From: Vesta saturnalis
Lineage: Eukaryota > Arthropoda > Insecta > Coleoptera > Lampyridae
Assembly: GCA_036346205.1 (NCBI GenBank)
Contig: JARFJB010001964.1
Location: 1,748,501-1,812,500 of the forward strand
Length of the DNA: 64,000 nucleotides
Reading direction: 5' to 3'
How positions within the stretch are numbered: the stretch's first letter is position 1; every line of letters starts with the position of its first letter. Below, in pieces: positions 1 through 10,600 of the stretch. The position numbers were made by a program, and so were the translations under genes. The notes under the pieces are model-generated. The model searched no databases, had not been told where the DNA came from, and saw only the letters and a program-made list of their open reading frames with translations.

Positions 1-2829
1 GTTATGTTTGAAAAGTGCAGACTTTGTTTACACGTACAACCCATAAAACTTTTAAGTTCTTTAAATAAAAAACCTTACTTTAATCAGCGTTTTAAGATCT
101 TGAAATTTATTATTCTTTAAAAACATATAATAAAGCCAAAGTAGTTATTTTAACTTTTATTCGACGAAGAATAAAAGTAACTTGTGCATCTCATCGTACG
201 TAATATAGTGAGTTTTATGTGCTGCTTGTAATAAATTTATTTTAAAATGCTGCTTTAATTTATAGTAAATGGTTTTAAATTCAATAGTCTTGTAAATAAT
301 TACCGCATAGTAAATTGGAATAATAAAATATGAAGGTCGATATCCATTAAAATATACTACAATGTTGTTTTATTACATTCAAGATAAAAATTAAACTATG
401 TCGTAAATATGGAACTTGAAAGGCTACTCATTATACACAGTTAATAAAGATAAACTAAAATTGATTAACCCACATGGGTTTAGGGTTATATAATGATGTC
501 TGCATGTATAATTAAATAAGTCAGTCGTTTGCGGAGCAGCTTGTATTACATCTAGCACGATTTAACATATTTATTAATAACGTTATTATTAAAATGTAAC
601 ATGTAATGTACTATTTATTACTGATTAATTTAAATATGTTGGTTCCTAATACTGTTGGAATCAAAATGGCTAATTTGATTTATAACACTAAACGTCGTAA
701 ACTGCGACAAACATTTTTTTTTGCTTTAAAAATGTAATTTACCTCTAATATTTATTAACGTGGGGCATATGTCAAGTATCTATCTCGGATTCTTTCTAAT
801 TAACCTCCAAAATTTACTGTTTTTCATTGCTCATAATTTATTAATAATCTAAGTACTCATTTTAAATTTATCGCTGTGTAAGAAAAAATATTTACAGTTC
901 AAATATAAATTAAATAAACGTTTGTAAATGTTGGAGCTTTATCACCACGGATTAATCTTTATGAAATAATGTGCTAAGGATAGTAAGTTTAAATCGCCAA
1001 CAAACCGTTTTGATTAATTTTATCATTTACCTTAGAGATAATAAATGTATATCAAAACTCTTTAAGTTAGAAATTTACATTGAATAATCTTAATTAGTAT
1101 TTTACAATTTATGCTGTCCATTGCTCTAATTGGAATACTAGCCGCTTTATTTACATCTCTAATACATGTTATATGAAGTAGAAACGACAGTGATGTACTA
1201 TTTTCCTGGTTGTTAATTATAAACACTTTTTAAACGTAAACGTATATTTTTTATAGATTTTACACGTTTCGACAGCAGCTTTCGTCGTCAGTAAAAATAA
1301 AAACTGTGTTTTTAATAAATCCACTATACTAATTTTCCACTTTCCACGTGAAAACGTTTCCGAGATTTTCGATTTTGCGTTACAATTTTTACAATTTTTT
1401 AACAAATATTACTACTGACGAAGATAACTGTAAGTGTTATCGAAACGTTTAGATTGTATAATTTAAAATACACCATTAAAAACCCCAAAAAAGATAAGTA
1501 TTTTATTATGAGTGTTAATGGTGAAAGTTTACATTTTCAGATCCAAAATTGTTTCTCCCGTAGTACTTGCCTCCAACTATTTTAAATTGACAATTGAGAC
1601 TGATTGTCGGTCGCACGTACTAACCCCTAAACCCTTTAATCACAAAACAGGAAATACCCACCTATTTTGTGTATGGTTATTCGAGTCAATCTGCACCTTT
1701 GAAAAATAGTAATAGGCAACTTTCCCTTTGAGGAAACTTTACCTCAACGTCCTTCCGAACCGACTATCATAAGATAAGCCTACTTTTCACTGAGCGTAAC
1801 GTGTGTGTTCTATCAACTTATCTAGCAAAAGGGAAATCACCATCCAGTCCAATAATTTAATTAACACACCAAAGAGCAACTAACGACTGTTTGACTAACT
1901 CACATTTATACCAACCGTACCTTAACAATTTCCATATAACCATAAATGATCCTATCCAGTGTTCCGCTAACTAATCTTAAAAGTCACAAACAAAATATCG
2001 GGAATTAGAAAACGCCGTCAAGAAGACTCACCCACCACAAGAAGTTAAAACTTGCTTGGAACTAAAAAATACACTACTAAATAAAAACAATTCAAATACT
2101 GTACGAATACCTTTTAAAAGCACCATTATTAGCGATTCGAACACCAACCTTATGAAAAGAACATAAAACGCAAAACTCGCTTTATAGCACGTGCTGCAAG
2201 AATGACCATAATCTTTGGAACAATCGGGGACAATCATCTTTAAAACTCTAAGTGGGAGGTAATCCCATAGAAAGCAATCTTAATTATAGGCCAGCCCAGG
2301 ACGAAGCAAATAAAGCTGTAACAATATAAAATTGCGGAGAAACAATCTTAAGATGCAACGTTCATAGATTAACATCTTTCCGAATTAATCCATCAAACGA
2401 AGAAAATAGAGCAAAATAATTACCACAAAGATCAAGGGAACATAAAATAAATACAAAACACAAACATTTTTGAATAATTATGGGTTCACTACTATTAGTC
2501 TCGTGGATACTAAATATAGTTAAGGAGCAGGGTATACTATTTTACCCTCGCATAGTGGTATATGCGTATTAGTAAGCGTCGGTAATATACAAATCTGATA
2601 GGAGTGAAATATATTTTTCTATGTTTAGTATTAAAGTTACGCTTTGTGGTTTGTAATGTGCTCATTTTTGGCTGTCGTTGCTTTAATGCAAGTTTTGAAT
2701 TTTTGTTACTTGTAAATATATTTGCACTGCTTGGGTCTATAAAGGCACATCATTGTTTCCTTCAACAATTAAATTTTCGTGGATTTGTCGATATCCTTTC
2801 CTCAGAGTATATAATTATGAGGGTGAGAT
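1..2829. other. AT-rich stretch without recognisable genes
   Basis: No coding region or element is recognised here on either strand. Short open frames are AT-rich and look like chance. One small inverted pair is visible: about 1266-1300 (containing ACGTTTCGA and GTCGTCAGTA) and about 1405-1450 (containing TACTGACGAAG and TCGAAACGT), which may be a small foldback remnant. A motif near 1503-1540 recurs in diverged form near 35118 and 44917. Confidence 0.6.
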
Positions 2830-3119
2830 GGAGAGGAGAGGAGAGGGAGAGAGGAGAGGGAGAGGAGAAGAGAGAGAAAGAGGGAGAAGAAAAAGAAAGA
2901 AAAAAAAGAAAGGGAGAAAAGAAGAAGAGAGAGGAGAGAGGGAGAGGGAAAAAAGAAGAGAGAGGAGAGGGAGAAAAGAGAAGAAGAGAAAAAAAGAGAG
3001 AGAAGAGAGAAAAAAGAAGAGGGAAGAAAAGAGAAAGAGGGAGAGAAGAGAGAGGAGAGAGAGAAGAAAAGAAGAAAAGAAGAAGAAGAGAGAAGAAGAG
3101 AGAGAGAAGAAAAAAGAAA
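2830..3119 (+). repeat. 290-bp uninterrupted homopurine (GA-rich) tract
   Basis: Every base from 2830 to 3119 on the plus strand is A or G, mixing GAGAGG, GAAGA and GGGAGA words with no fixed period. Such polypurine/polypyrimidine DNA can form intramolecular triplexes. Long open frames across it (Arg/Glu/Lys-rich on plus, Ser/Leu/Phe-rich on minus) are artefacts of composition. It abuts the broken end of the RTE reverse-transcriptase fragment. Confidence 0.95.
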
Positions 3120-3120
3120 T

Positions 3121-3251
3121 AGTTTACCAGGCACACTGACCAGACGTATTTCTGAGTAGCTTTTGCAAACACTCTTGTTCCCCTTACCGTTATACAATGG
3201 TATAGTTATGGCGCTCTTCCAACCACTCATCACTTTTGCACACTTAAGGTA
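3121..3251 (-). pseudogene. Reverse transcriptase fragment of an RTE-like retrotransposon (part 2)
   Basis: Minus-strand translation from 3251 downward gives a run ending in GWKSAITIPLYNGKG and then RLVSVPGK. This is the segment RTE/BovB-type reverse transcriptases carry as W-(K/R)-x-A-x-(I/V)-x-PLY-K-GKGD...S(L/V)-(L/V)GK. It begins exactly where the RT fragment at 20650-20760 stops: codons on either side of the 17.4-kb element give NVCL then KCAKV, matching the continuous pattern N-V-x-x-x-C-x-K-V. The two pieces are therefore one RT gene split by an insertion. Downstream the frame runs into the homopurine tract, so the polymerase active site is missing. Family name is by motif recognition; the continuity is read directly. 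Confidence 0.75.
3246..3251. repeat. Target site duplication, left side of 17.4-kb element
   Basis: AAGGTA here corresponds to AAGGCA at 20644-20649 (5 of 6 identical). On the minus strand it is the codon region of the split reverse transcriptase, which supports a true 6-bp duplication. Confidence 0.75.
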
Positions 3252-3740
3252 AGTGGTCATATAGGGCCGGTTCTGGCTCACTTCAAAGTCACTCGCCCTC
3301 TGGTGGTGAGAAACCTAAAAATAGAACTCTTCAAGGTCAACATTTCAATCAACTTTTTGACGAGAAGTTTAAATTTCAATCTCAGCTCTTCTAGGTCAAA
3401 ATTTAAATTCAAAAATAGAATTTTCAAGGTCTTTGTTTATTGACTTGCAGGGGTATCATATTACAATTCTTAGAAATTTAAAGATAGAATCAGTTCATGG
3501 GAATAAGAATGATAGGCTGTTGTCTATGCTAAATGGTTCTTGAATTGGTTAGATTGAGTCAAGCCCTTCAAGGTCCAAGTTTATTGGTACCATATTACAA
3601 TTAGAAATGTAAAAAAACGGAATGAGCTCTTAGAAACGAGAATAATGACAGGTTTTGTTATGTATCCTAAAAAGTAGGTCATGGTAAAACGGGTCTTGTA
3701 TTGGCTAAATTGAGTCAATCCTAAAAACCATAAAGTGATA
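3252..3740 (+). repeat. Left TIR of outer element (outer part, before inner insertion)
   Basis: This segment aligns, as a reverse complement, with about 20200-20643. Both carry the CTCTGG(T/A)GGTGAG block, repeated GAGTCAA and AAGGTC(C/A) words, and matching runs around TATCATATTACAATTCTTA. Continuity resumes at 10694 after the inner element. The two arms are clearly diverged, so the outer insertion is old compared with the inner one. Confidence 0.8.
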
Positions 3741-3746
3741 GATGTG
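3741..3746. repeat. Target site duplication GATGTG, left of inner element
   Basis: GATGTG immediately precedes the AGTAGTAA terminus and is repeated exactly at 10688-10693 after the TTACTACT terminus. The uninterrupted homologous site at 19985-19990 (complement CACATC) carries a single copy. Confidence 0.95.
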
Positions 3747-3833
3747 AGTAGTAATGGGGCACCTTCCGCCATCTTGGATTTTGACGTCACAAGACCGCCC
3801 ACGTGGGGGACCGGTTTTTCCACCCTTATTTTT

Positions 3834-4125
3834 TACTCGCTTACGTGTAGGACGTGTTTTTTCACCCCTATTTTTGCACATCCACGTGTGAGACCGCACT
3901 TTCAACCCCTAATTATTTTTTATATACCCTCGTGTGAGACCGTATCCTTTCTTTTCGAAGGCCCTTTTCAACCCTAATTATTTTTACTCGCTTACGTATA
4001 GGACGTGTATTTTCACCCCTATTTTTTACACACCCACGTGTGAGACCGCATTTTCTACCCTTTTCTTTTCGGAGGCCCTTTCAACCCTAATTATTTTTAC
4101 TCGCTTACATGAAGGACCGTATTAC
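3834..4125 (+). repeat. Subterminal imperfect tandem repeats with CACGTG cores
   Basis: The phrase TACTCGCTTACGTGTAGGAC recurs in diverged form at about 3834, 3986 and 4099. Between them CCACGTGTGAGACCG recurs (3882, 4033, plus a CTCGTG variant at 3928), together with TCAACCCTAATTATTTTTAC. The mirror set lies at about 10313-10600. Repeated subterminal motifs are typical transposase or replication-protein binding arrays, but no binding protein is known here. Confidence 0.75.
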
Positions 4126-5382
4126 CCTTATTTTGAGATGATGATCTTTAATTATTTTTATTAATTAATTTATCCTAGGGAAATTCTTAATCTGATAGCT
4201 TTAAGATGATTATGATCTTTAATTATTTTTATTAATTAATTATTTTTTAACCCCTGGGAAATGATGTAAAAGATGGTTTATTTAATTTTGTGTTTTTACT
4301 ATTAACATTTATTAGAACTTGTTTTATCAGATATTATTTAAAGAATTGATTAGATAATAATAATCACGTACACATTGACTGTATTTCCCCATTTTATTTT
4401 ATTAGCGTATTTTTTACCAATGAGATTGTTATTACATTTATTTTAATGCCTATCTACAGGTTGTTTAACATACGAAATTTACTTATACACTGATTACATG
4501 TTAACACGTTTCGCCGGAGAGTGCAATTTTATGCGTGCCCCAACATAATGTAACTTATAAGATGATCTTAAAGCTGTAAACTGATAGATTACAAGCTTTT
4601 ATAATAATAATTAAAAAAAAAAAATTATTAGAGTTGATACGCCGTTTTTATTTCAAGTAATTGTTTCAATATATATAAAATGTGTAAGTGGACCTGTATT
4701 ATTTGTTGTAATATGTGTTATTACACTTTCTTTTTAATTACCGGTTGTATCATTCTACTTACATAACTTCAACTTATACACGAATTAATCACGACCTCCA
4801 CTAGTTTATAACACAATCGCTATGTAGCGTGTTTTTTATTTACACCCGTACTTCTATAAACTATTAACGCTCCATTTTAATGGGGCGATCAACTATCTGA
4901 AAAAGGTTAACTGTTAAAGTATACGATGAAGATCGTTTAAAGAAAACCTTGTATTATTCTTATATACGAATGATATTTCAAAAATACTAGAATAATTAAC
5001 ATGAAGGTTTATAAATCTACATCCAGAACAAGGAAACAGTTTTAAACACAAAGAATTTATCTGTAAGGGGCAGACAATGCTATTACATAAGACGTTTTAC
5101 AAAAACGTGGTTATTCCACATTGAGAAAATTGTTAGTCATGAGAAACAAGTTGGTCTTGAAGTTAGCCTTGAAGTTAGCTAGTCATAGGTTAGAAGCTTA
5201 CCTTGAAGTTAGCCTTGCAGCAACTTTTATAAAAATGTACACTTGAGTTTAAGCTGACGTATATTGGTTTATGTCTATTTTATTATGCTAAGAAAAATGT
5301 TATTAAAAATGTTTTCTATTAATTACCATTTGTAGACTATATGTTTTATCTATACACGAAATTTTATTTCACAACAGCATGC

Positions 5383-5586
5383 TCATTCTACCTTGAGAAA
5401 ATTGTTAACCTTGAGAAACAAGTAGGCTTGAAACTCAAAAAACTCCCTGTTACCACTCTCGTCAATGTAGATAGAGGTCCAATGCTGGTCTGGTTTGTTT
5501 GCAGGATCCGTGTTTACGATAATCGCACACGGTCGAGGTGCGTGTCTGGGTAGTTGATTAGAAGCACATACAAGTCGAAAACACAT
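5383..5586 (-). CDS. Adenoviral-protease-like fragment (left TIR copy)
   Basis: A 67-residue frame with the core IVNTDPANKPDQHWTSIYID followed by FFEF. Adenain/ULP1-type cysteine proteases, including the Polinton PRO protein, have this organisation: an NTD turn, a loop with the catalytic HW, then a short strand and an FFDS-type motif carrying the acidic residue. The His is present and a Glu takes the acidic position. The glutamine and catalytic cysteine that should follow further on are not in this frame, so it is a truncated copy or one exon. The same frame occurs at 8861-9064 with one visible substitution (S to T near residue 9). I infer a capsid-maturation protease relic; no activity is expected. 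Confidence 0.55.
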   Translation of the reverse strand: MCFRLVCASNQLPRHAPRPCAIIVNTDPANKPDQHWTSIYIDESGNREFFEFQAYLFLKVNNFLKVE

Positions 5587-5657
5587 TCTTCTTGTGGCTG
5601 GGGATCGATTTCAAGCATCTCAACACTTCTGCCGCATACATCTTTGTGGATTTTTTA

Positions 5658-5873
5658 TCAGATGGGATTAATAGTAACGTCAACTAAACGTTTTAAAAAA
5701 TTTCTAATCTGAAAATAAGAGTGACGTAATCTATTTTGTTTTGAAAATTCATAGAGAGCTTCACCATCATCGAGATTTTGAGATACTACCATCTCACCGT
5801 CTTCACCTTGAACGATTATATTGTAACAACCTATAAAAGTAGTTAATAATCCCTGACAGTTTTTATCAGACAT
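5658..5873 (-). CDS. Small unknown protein, left TIR copy (frame-altered)
   Basis: A 71-residue minus-strand frame starting MSDKNCQGLL and containing NIIVQGEDGEMVVSQNLDDG. The mirrored copy at 8575-8754 shares the first 40 or so residues, then diverges because of small indels, so at least one copy is frameshifted. The motif Y-N-I-x-V-Q and the following acidic stretch resemble residues in the central frame at 6737-7102 (NITVQDNNESDDVV), suggesting a duplicated small gene. I do not recognise a family. It lies about 70 bp upstream of the protease-like frame on the same strand. Confidence 0.35.
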   Translation of the reverse strand: MSDKNCQGLLTTFIGCYNIIVQGEDGEMVVSQNLDDGEALYEFSKQNRLRHSYFQIRNFLKRLVDVTINPI

Positions 5874-6307
5874 TATTACATGGACATGAGGTTAGTCCTA
5901 AATTAAATGGTTTCAACGCTGCTCTGGGAATGCTGTACACACTTAAAACCTTTAAGTCTGCTCGCCGAAGTTGTACCGTATTCACTTTCTTCAATTTTTA
6001 TCTGCACTCTGTTTCGGGGCTGTAGAACGTTTTTCTAATACATAAACAGAATCTTCAATACTGTGATACGTGTAGCAGCAAAACACATTAGCTAGTTAGT
6101 TTTACCTCTATATTACTTTACATGCAAGCCTGATCTTATCATAAATAAATACATCTGTCAAAAAAAGCTAATTAAACATAACTCCATGGCCAGGGTATAG
6201 CAAGCAACGCTTCCAATTATAGCTCTCAGTCAACACAATAGGGCCTACAACTACATACAATCGACTAGCACTGCTTTAGCACCAGGATCAAACGAAAAAA
6301 CACGCAT

Positions 6308-6522
6308 GCACGCACGCACGTACACACGTACGCACGCACGCACGTATACACGTACGCACGCACGCAAGCTCGCACGCTCGCACGTACGCACGCACGTAAG
6401 CACACACGTTCGCACGCGCGCAAGCTCGCACGTGCGCTCGCACGTACGCACGCACGTACGCACGCTCACACGTACGCGCGTTCGCACGCCCGTACGTACG
6501 CTCGCACGCACGCACGTATGCG

Positions 6523-6567
<45 letters not shown>
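6308..6567. repeat. Alternating purine-pyrimidine microsatellite (ACGC/ACGT, then CA)
   Basis: About 260 bp of CGCACGTACGCA-type words ending in CGCGCGCGCG and (CA)n. Purine and pyrimidine alternate almost without break, the pattern that favours left-handed Z-DNA. It starts exactly at the inner boundary of the left TIR, so it lies in the unique centre of the element. Arg/Thr/His and Cys/Val open frames over it are compositional artefacts. Confidence 0.9.
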
Positions 6568-6570
<3 letters not shown>

Positions 6571-6736
6571 AGAGCGAAAACACGCTAAAGCGAAAAACTT
6601 GTAAACTTGCAAACATGAATCAAGACGGTGGAGCACCGCTAAAAAAAACAGGTTTATTAACAAAATCGAAGGAAAGCTTAACATTTTGAAAATGTCACTA
6701 TTATTATTATTATAAACAACAATACATCATTATTAT

Positions 6737-7102
6737 TTAATAACATGCTTTATCGGTTTTCTTCTTCTTCTTGAACCGTGAGTCGTCCTCGTTATCATCA
6801 TCATGATATTGAGATTTGCCCTTCCCCCCTACCTCATCGCTCTTCTTTCTCTTCTGTGAACCATCACCATCATCTTGGATGTGAGATACACCCAGCTCAA
6901 CCACGTCATCGCTTTCATTATTATCTTGAACGGTTATGTTGTAATAGTTTATTAACAAGTCAGTAAAATCTCTAATGTCCGCTGATGTTGGCTCATAAAC
7001 AGGAGAATGCATTATAGTAATGCTCACTCGATGACAGTTACACTTTAAAGAGCGAAACACACGAGAAACGAGAACGCAGCTAGCCTTGGGTATTGTGGGC
7101 AA
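6737..7102 (-). CDS. Small unknown protein with acidic and lysine-rich tail
   Basis: A 121-residue frame in the unique centre of the inner element. Residues about 30-60 contain DFTDLLINYYNITVQ followed by an acidic run. The C-terminal half is low complexity, with QKRKKSDE, a DDDNEDDSRFKKKKK stretch and a short basic end, which would suit a nuclear protein. The YNITVQ region resembles the NIIVQGEDGE region of the TIR-encoded frames at 5658-5873 and 8575-8754. The first 20 or so residues run into the first satellite unit, so the true start may be the internal Met at residue 31. No family recognised; expression is unproven. Confidence 0.4.
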   Translation of the reverse strand: MPTIPKASCVLVSRVFRSLKCNCHRVSITIMHSPVYEPTSADIRDFTDLLINYYNITVQDNNESDDVVELGVSHIQDDGDGSQKRKKSDEVGGKGKSQYHDDDNEDDSRFKKKKKTDKACY

Positions 7103-8134
7103 GCGTGCTCGTCAATGTTAGGGTAGAATCGGACATCTTCGGGGATGTCTGAAGTACTGACCTAACCACACTCTAACATAGCCCCTGGGGGCATGTTTAT
7201 AAATCTAAAAGCCTCTTTTATGGTCGAGGTATTTTCTCCTAAGACGCCAGTACGCAGCAAGCCTTTGGTTTTGTGCTCAAGCGTGCTCGCCAATGTTCGG
7301 GTAGAATCGGACATCTTCGCGAGATGTCTGAAGTATTGACCTAACCACACTCTAACATAGCCCCTGGGGATATGTTTATAAATCTAAAAGCCTCTTTTAT
7401 GGTCGAGGTATTTTCTCCAAGACGCCAGAACGCAGCTAGTCTTGGGTCTTGTGCGCAAGCGCTCGTCAATGTTCGGTAGAATCGGACATCTTCGGGGATG
7501 TCTGAAGTATTGACCTAACCACACTCTAACATAGCCCTGGGGCATGTTTATAAAATCTAAATGCCTCTTTTATGGTCGAGATATTTTCTCCTAAGACGCC
7601 AGAACGCAGCTAGCCTTTGGTCCTATGCGCAAGCGTGCTCGTCAATGTTCGGGTAGAATCGGACATCTTCGGGGGATGTCTGAAGTATTGACCTAACCAC
7701 ACTCTAACATAGCCCCTGGGGGCATGTTTATAAAATCTAAATGCCTCTTTTATGGTCGAGATATTTTCTCCTAAGACGCCAGTACGCAGCAAGCCTTTGG
7801 TTTTGTGCTCAAGCGTGCTCGCCAATGTTCGGGTAGAATCGGACATCTTCGCGGGATGTCTGAAGTATTGACCTAACCACACTCTAACATAGCCCCTGGG
7901 GATATGTTTATAAATCTAAAAGCCTCTTTTATGGTCGAGGTATTTTCTCCTAAGACGCCAGAACGCAGCTAGTCTTGGGTCTTGTGCGCAAGCGCGCTCG
8001 TCAATGTTCGGGTAGAATCGGACATCTTCGGGGGATGTCTGAAGTATTGACCTAACCACACTCTAACATAGCCCCGGGGACATGTTTATAAATCTAAACG
8101 CCTCTTTTATGGTCGAGGTATTTTTTCCTAAGAC
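7072..8134. repeat. Six-copy 178-bp tandem satellite inside inner element
   Basis: The phrase GGGTAGAATCGGACATCTTC recurs at about 7121, 7299, 7474, 7651, 7831 and 8010, giving periods of 176-180 bp. Each unit also has CTAACCACACTCTAACATAG, a TTTATGGTCGAG block and AAGACGCCAG. Units fall into two alternating sub-types (CGCAGCAAGCCTTTGG versus CGCAGCTAGTCTTGGG), hinting at dimer amplification. Minus-strand frames of 60-90 residues through it are repeated translations without known similarity. Confidence 0.95.
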
Positions 8135-8574
8135 GTCGTATGCGTGTTTTTTCGTTTGATCCTCGTGCTAAAGCAGTGCTAGTCGATTGTATGTAGTTGT
8201 AGGCCCTATTGTGTTGACTAAGAGCTATAATTGGAAGCGTTGCTTGCTATACCCTGGCCGTGGAGTTATGTTTAATTAGCTTTTTTTGACAGATGTATTT
8301 ATTTATGATAAGATCAGGCTTGCATGTAAAGTAATATAGAGGTGAAACTAACTAGCTAATGTGTTTTGCTGCTACACGTATCACAGTATTGAAGATTCTG
8401 TTTATGTATTAGAAAAACGTACTACAGCCTCGAAACAGAGTGCAGATAAAAATTGAAGAAAGTGAATACGGTACAACTTCGGCGAGCAGACTTAAAAGGT
8501 TTTAAGTGTGTACAGCATTCCCAGAGCAGCGTTGAAACCATTTAATTTAGGACTAACCTCATGTCCATGTAATA

Positions 8575-8754
8575 ATGTCTGATAAAAACTGTCAGGGATT
8601 ATTAACTACTTTTATAGGTTGTTACAATATAATCGTTCAAGGTGAAGACGGTGAGATGGTAGTATCTCAAAATCTCGATGATGGTGATGCTCTCTATGAA
8701 ATTTCAAAACAAAAAAATTACGTCACTCTTATTTTCAGATTAGAAATTTTTTAA
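8575..8754 (+). CDS. Small unknown protein, right TIR copy
   Basis: A 59-codon frame from ATG at 8575 to TAA at 8752-8754, the mirror of 5658-5873. It starts MSDKNCQGLLTTF and contains the same QGEDGEMVVSQ core, then departs from the left copy after about residue 40 because of indels and substitutions. Which copy keeps the ancestral C-terminus cannot be decided here. Function unknown. Confidence 0.35.
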   Translation: MSDKNCQGLLTTFIGCYNIIVQGEDGEMVVSQNLDDGDALYEISKQKNYVTLIFRLEIF

Positions 8755-8860
8755 AACGTTTAGTTGACGTTACTATTAATCCCATCTGATAAAAAATCCA
8801 CAAAGATGTATGCGGCAGAAGTGTTGAGATGTTTGAAATCGATCCCCAGCCACAAGAAGA

Positions 8861-9064
8861 ATGTGTTTTCGACTTGTATGTGCTACTAATCAACTACCCA
8901 GACACGCACCTCGACCGTGTGCGATTATCGTAAACACGGATCCTGCAAACAAACCAGACCAGCATTGGACCTCTATCTACATTGACGAGAGTGGTAACAG
9001 GGAGTTTTTTGAGTTTCAAGCCTACTTGTTTCTCAAGGTTAACAATTTTCTCAAGGTAGAATGA
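8861..9064 (+). CDS. Adenoviral-protease-like fragment (right TIR copy)
   Basis: A 67-residue frame, almost identical to the left copy at 5383-5586 (T instead of S in the N-terminal CATNQLP). It carries the same NTD...QHW...IYID core and FFEF motif seen in adenain-type proteases. The catalytic Cys region is absent. Keeping two near-identical protein-like copies may reflect concerted evolution of the TIRs rather than selection on the protein. It could also be one exon of a spliced gene, since the frame ends at a TGA with no neighbour continuing it. Confidence 0.55.
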   Translation: MCFRLVCATNQLPRHAPRPCAIIVNTDPANKPDQHWTSIYIDESGNREFFEFQAYLFLKVNNFLKVE

Positions 9065-10312
9065 GCATGCTGTTGTGAAATAAAATTTCGTGTATAGATA
9101 AAACATATAGTCTACAAATGGTAATTAATAGAAAACATTTTTTAATAACATTTTTTCTTAGCATAATAAAAATAGACATAAACCAATATACGTCAGCTTA
9201 AACTCAAGTGTACATTTTTTATAAAAGTTGCTCGCAAGGCTAACTTCAAGGTAAGCTTCGTAACCTATGACTAGCTAACTTCAAGGCTAACTTCAAGACC
9301 AACTTGTTTCTCATGACTAACAATTTTCTCAATGTGGAATAACCACGTTTTTGTAAAACGTCTTATGTAATAGCATTGTCTGCCCCTTACAGATAAATTC
9401 TTTGTGTTTAAAACTGTTTCCTTGTTCTGGATGTAGATTTATAAACCTTCATGTTAATTATACTAGTATTTTTGAAATATCATTCGTATATAAGAATAAT
9501 ACAAGGTTTTCTTTAAACGATCTTCATCGTATACTTTAACAGTTAACCTTTTTCAGATAGTTGATCGCTCCATTAAAATGGAGCGTTAATAGTTTATAGA
9601 AGTACGGGTGTAAATAAAGGACACGCTACATAGCGATTGTGTTATAAACTAGTGGAGGTCGTTATTAATTCGTGTATAAGTTGAAGTTATGTAAGTAGAA
9701 TGTTACAACCGGTAATTAAAAAGAAAGTGTAATAACACATTTACAACAAATAATACAGGTCCACTTACACATTTTATATATATTGAAACAATTACTTGAA
9801 ATAAAAACGGCGTATCAACTCTAATAATATTTTTTTTTAATTATTATTATAAAAGCTTGTAATCTATCAGTTTACAGCTTTAAGATCATCTTATAAGTTA
9901 CATTATGTTGGGGCACGCATACAATTGCACTCTTCGGCGAAACGTGTTAACATGTAATCAGTGTATAAGTAAATTTCGTATGTTAAACAACCTGTAGATA
10001 GGCATTAAAATAAATGTAATAACAATCTCATTGGTAAAAAATACGCTAATAAAATAAAATGGGGAAATACAGTCAATGTGTACGTGATTATTATTATCTA
10101 ATCAATTCTTTAAATAATATCTGATAAAACAAGTTCTAATAAATGTTAATAGTAAAACACAAAATTAAATAAACCATCTTTTACATCATTTCCCAGGGGT
10201 TAAAAAATAATTAATTAATAAAAATAATTAAAGATCATAATCATCTTAAAGCTATCAGATTAAGAATTTCCCTAGGATAAAAAAAGATCATCATCTCAAA
10301 ATAAGGGTAATA

Positions 10313-10600
10313 CGGTCCTTCATGTAAGCGAGTAAAAATAATTAGGGTTGAAAGGGCCTCCGAAAAGAAAAGGGTAGAAAATGCGGTCTCACACGTGGGT
10401 GTGTAAAAAATAGGGGTGAAAATACAGGTCCTATACGTAAGCGAGTAAAAATAATTAGGGTTGAAAAGGGCCTTCGAAAAGAAAGGATACGGTCTCACAC
10501 GAGGGTATATAAAAAATAATTAGGGGTTGAAAATGCGGTCTCACACGTGGATGTGCAAAAATAGGGGTGAAAAAACACGTCCTACACGTAAGCGAGTAAA
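10313..10600 (-). repeat. Subterminal CACGTG repeats, right TIR
   Basis: Mirror image of 3834-4125: GTCCTACACGTAAGCGAGTA and variants at about 10319, 10429 and 10580, with CGGTCTCACACGTGG blocks between them. Confidence 0.75.

Larger units (their letters stand above)
3747..6307 (+). repeat. Left terminal inverted repeat of inner element
   Basis: Inverted copy of 8140-10687. The match runs from the extreme terminus to the shared inner boundary at CACGCAT/ATGCGTG. Small indels are visible (for example the TAGCGTG/GACACGC context near 4835 and 9620). It encodes two short minus-strand frames (5383-5586, 5658-5873), mirrored in the other arm. Confidence 0.95.

Noticed and set aside
2604..3281. 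Long Glu/Arg/Lys and Ser/Leu/Phe open frames over the purine tract
   Set aside because: They exist only because the DNA is all purine on one strand; stop codons are rare in such sequence. Only the minus-strand end at 3121-3251 is real RT homology.
6251..6689. Arg/Thr/His and Val/Cys frames at 6251-6689
   Set aside because: Compositional artefact of the ACGC microsatellite; the TIR boundary falls inside them.
7162..7882. Repeated protein frame MWLGQYFRH in the satellite
   Set aside because: It is one frame of the 178-bp unit; unit lengths not divisible by three break it and no similarity is recognised.
7072..8134. Possible CRISPR-like array
   Set aside because: Units are contiguous 178-bp satellite copies with no unique spacers, in a eukaryotic transposon.
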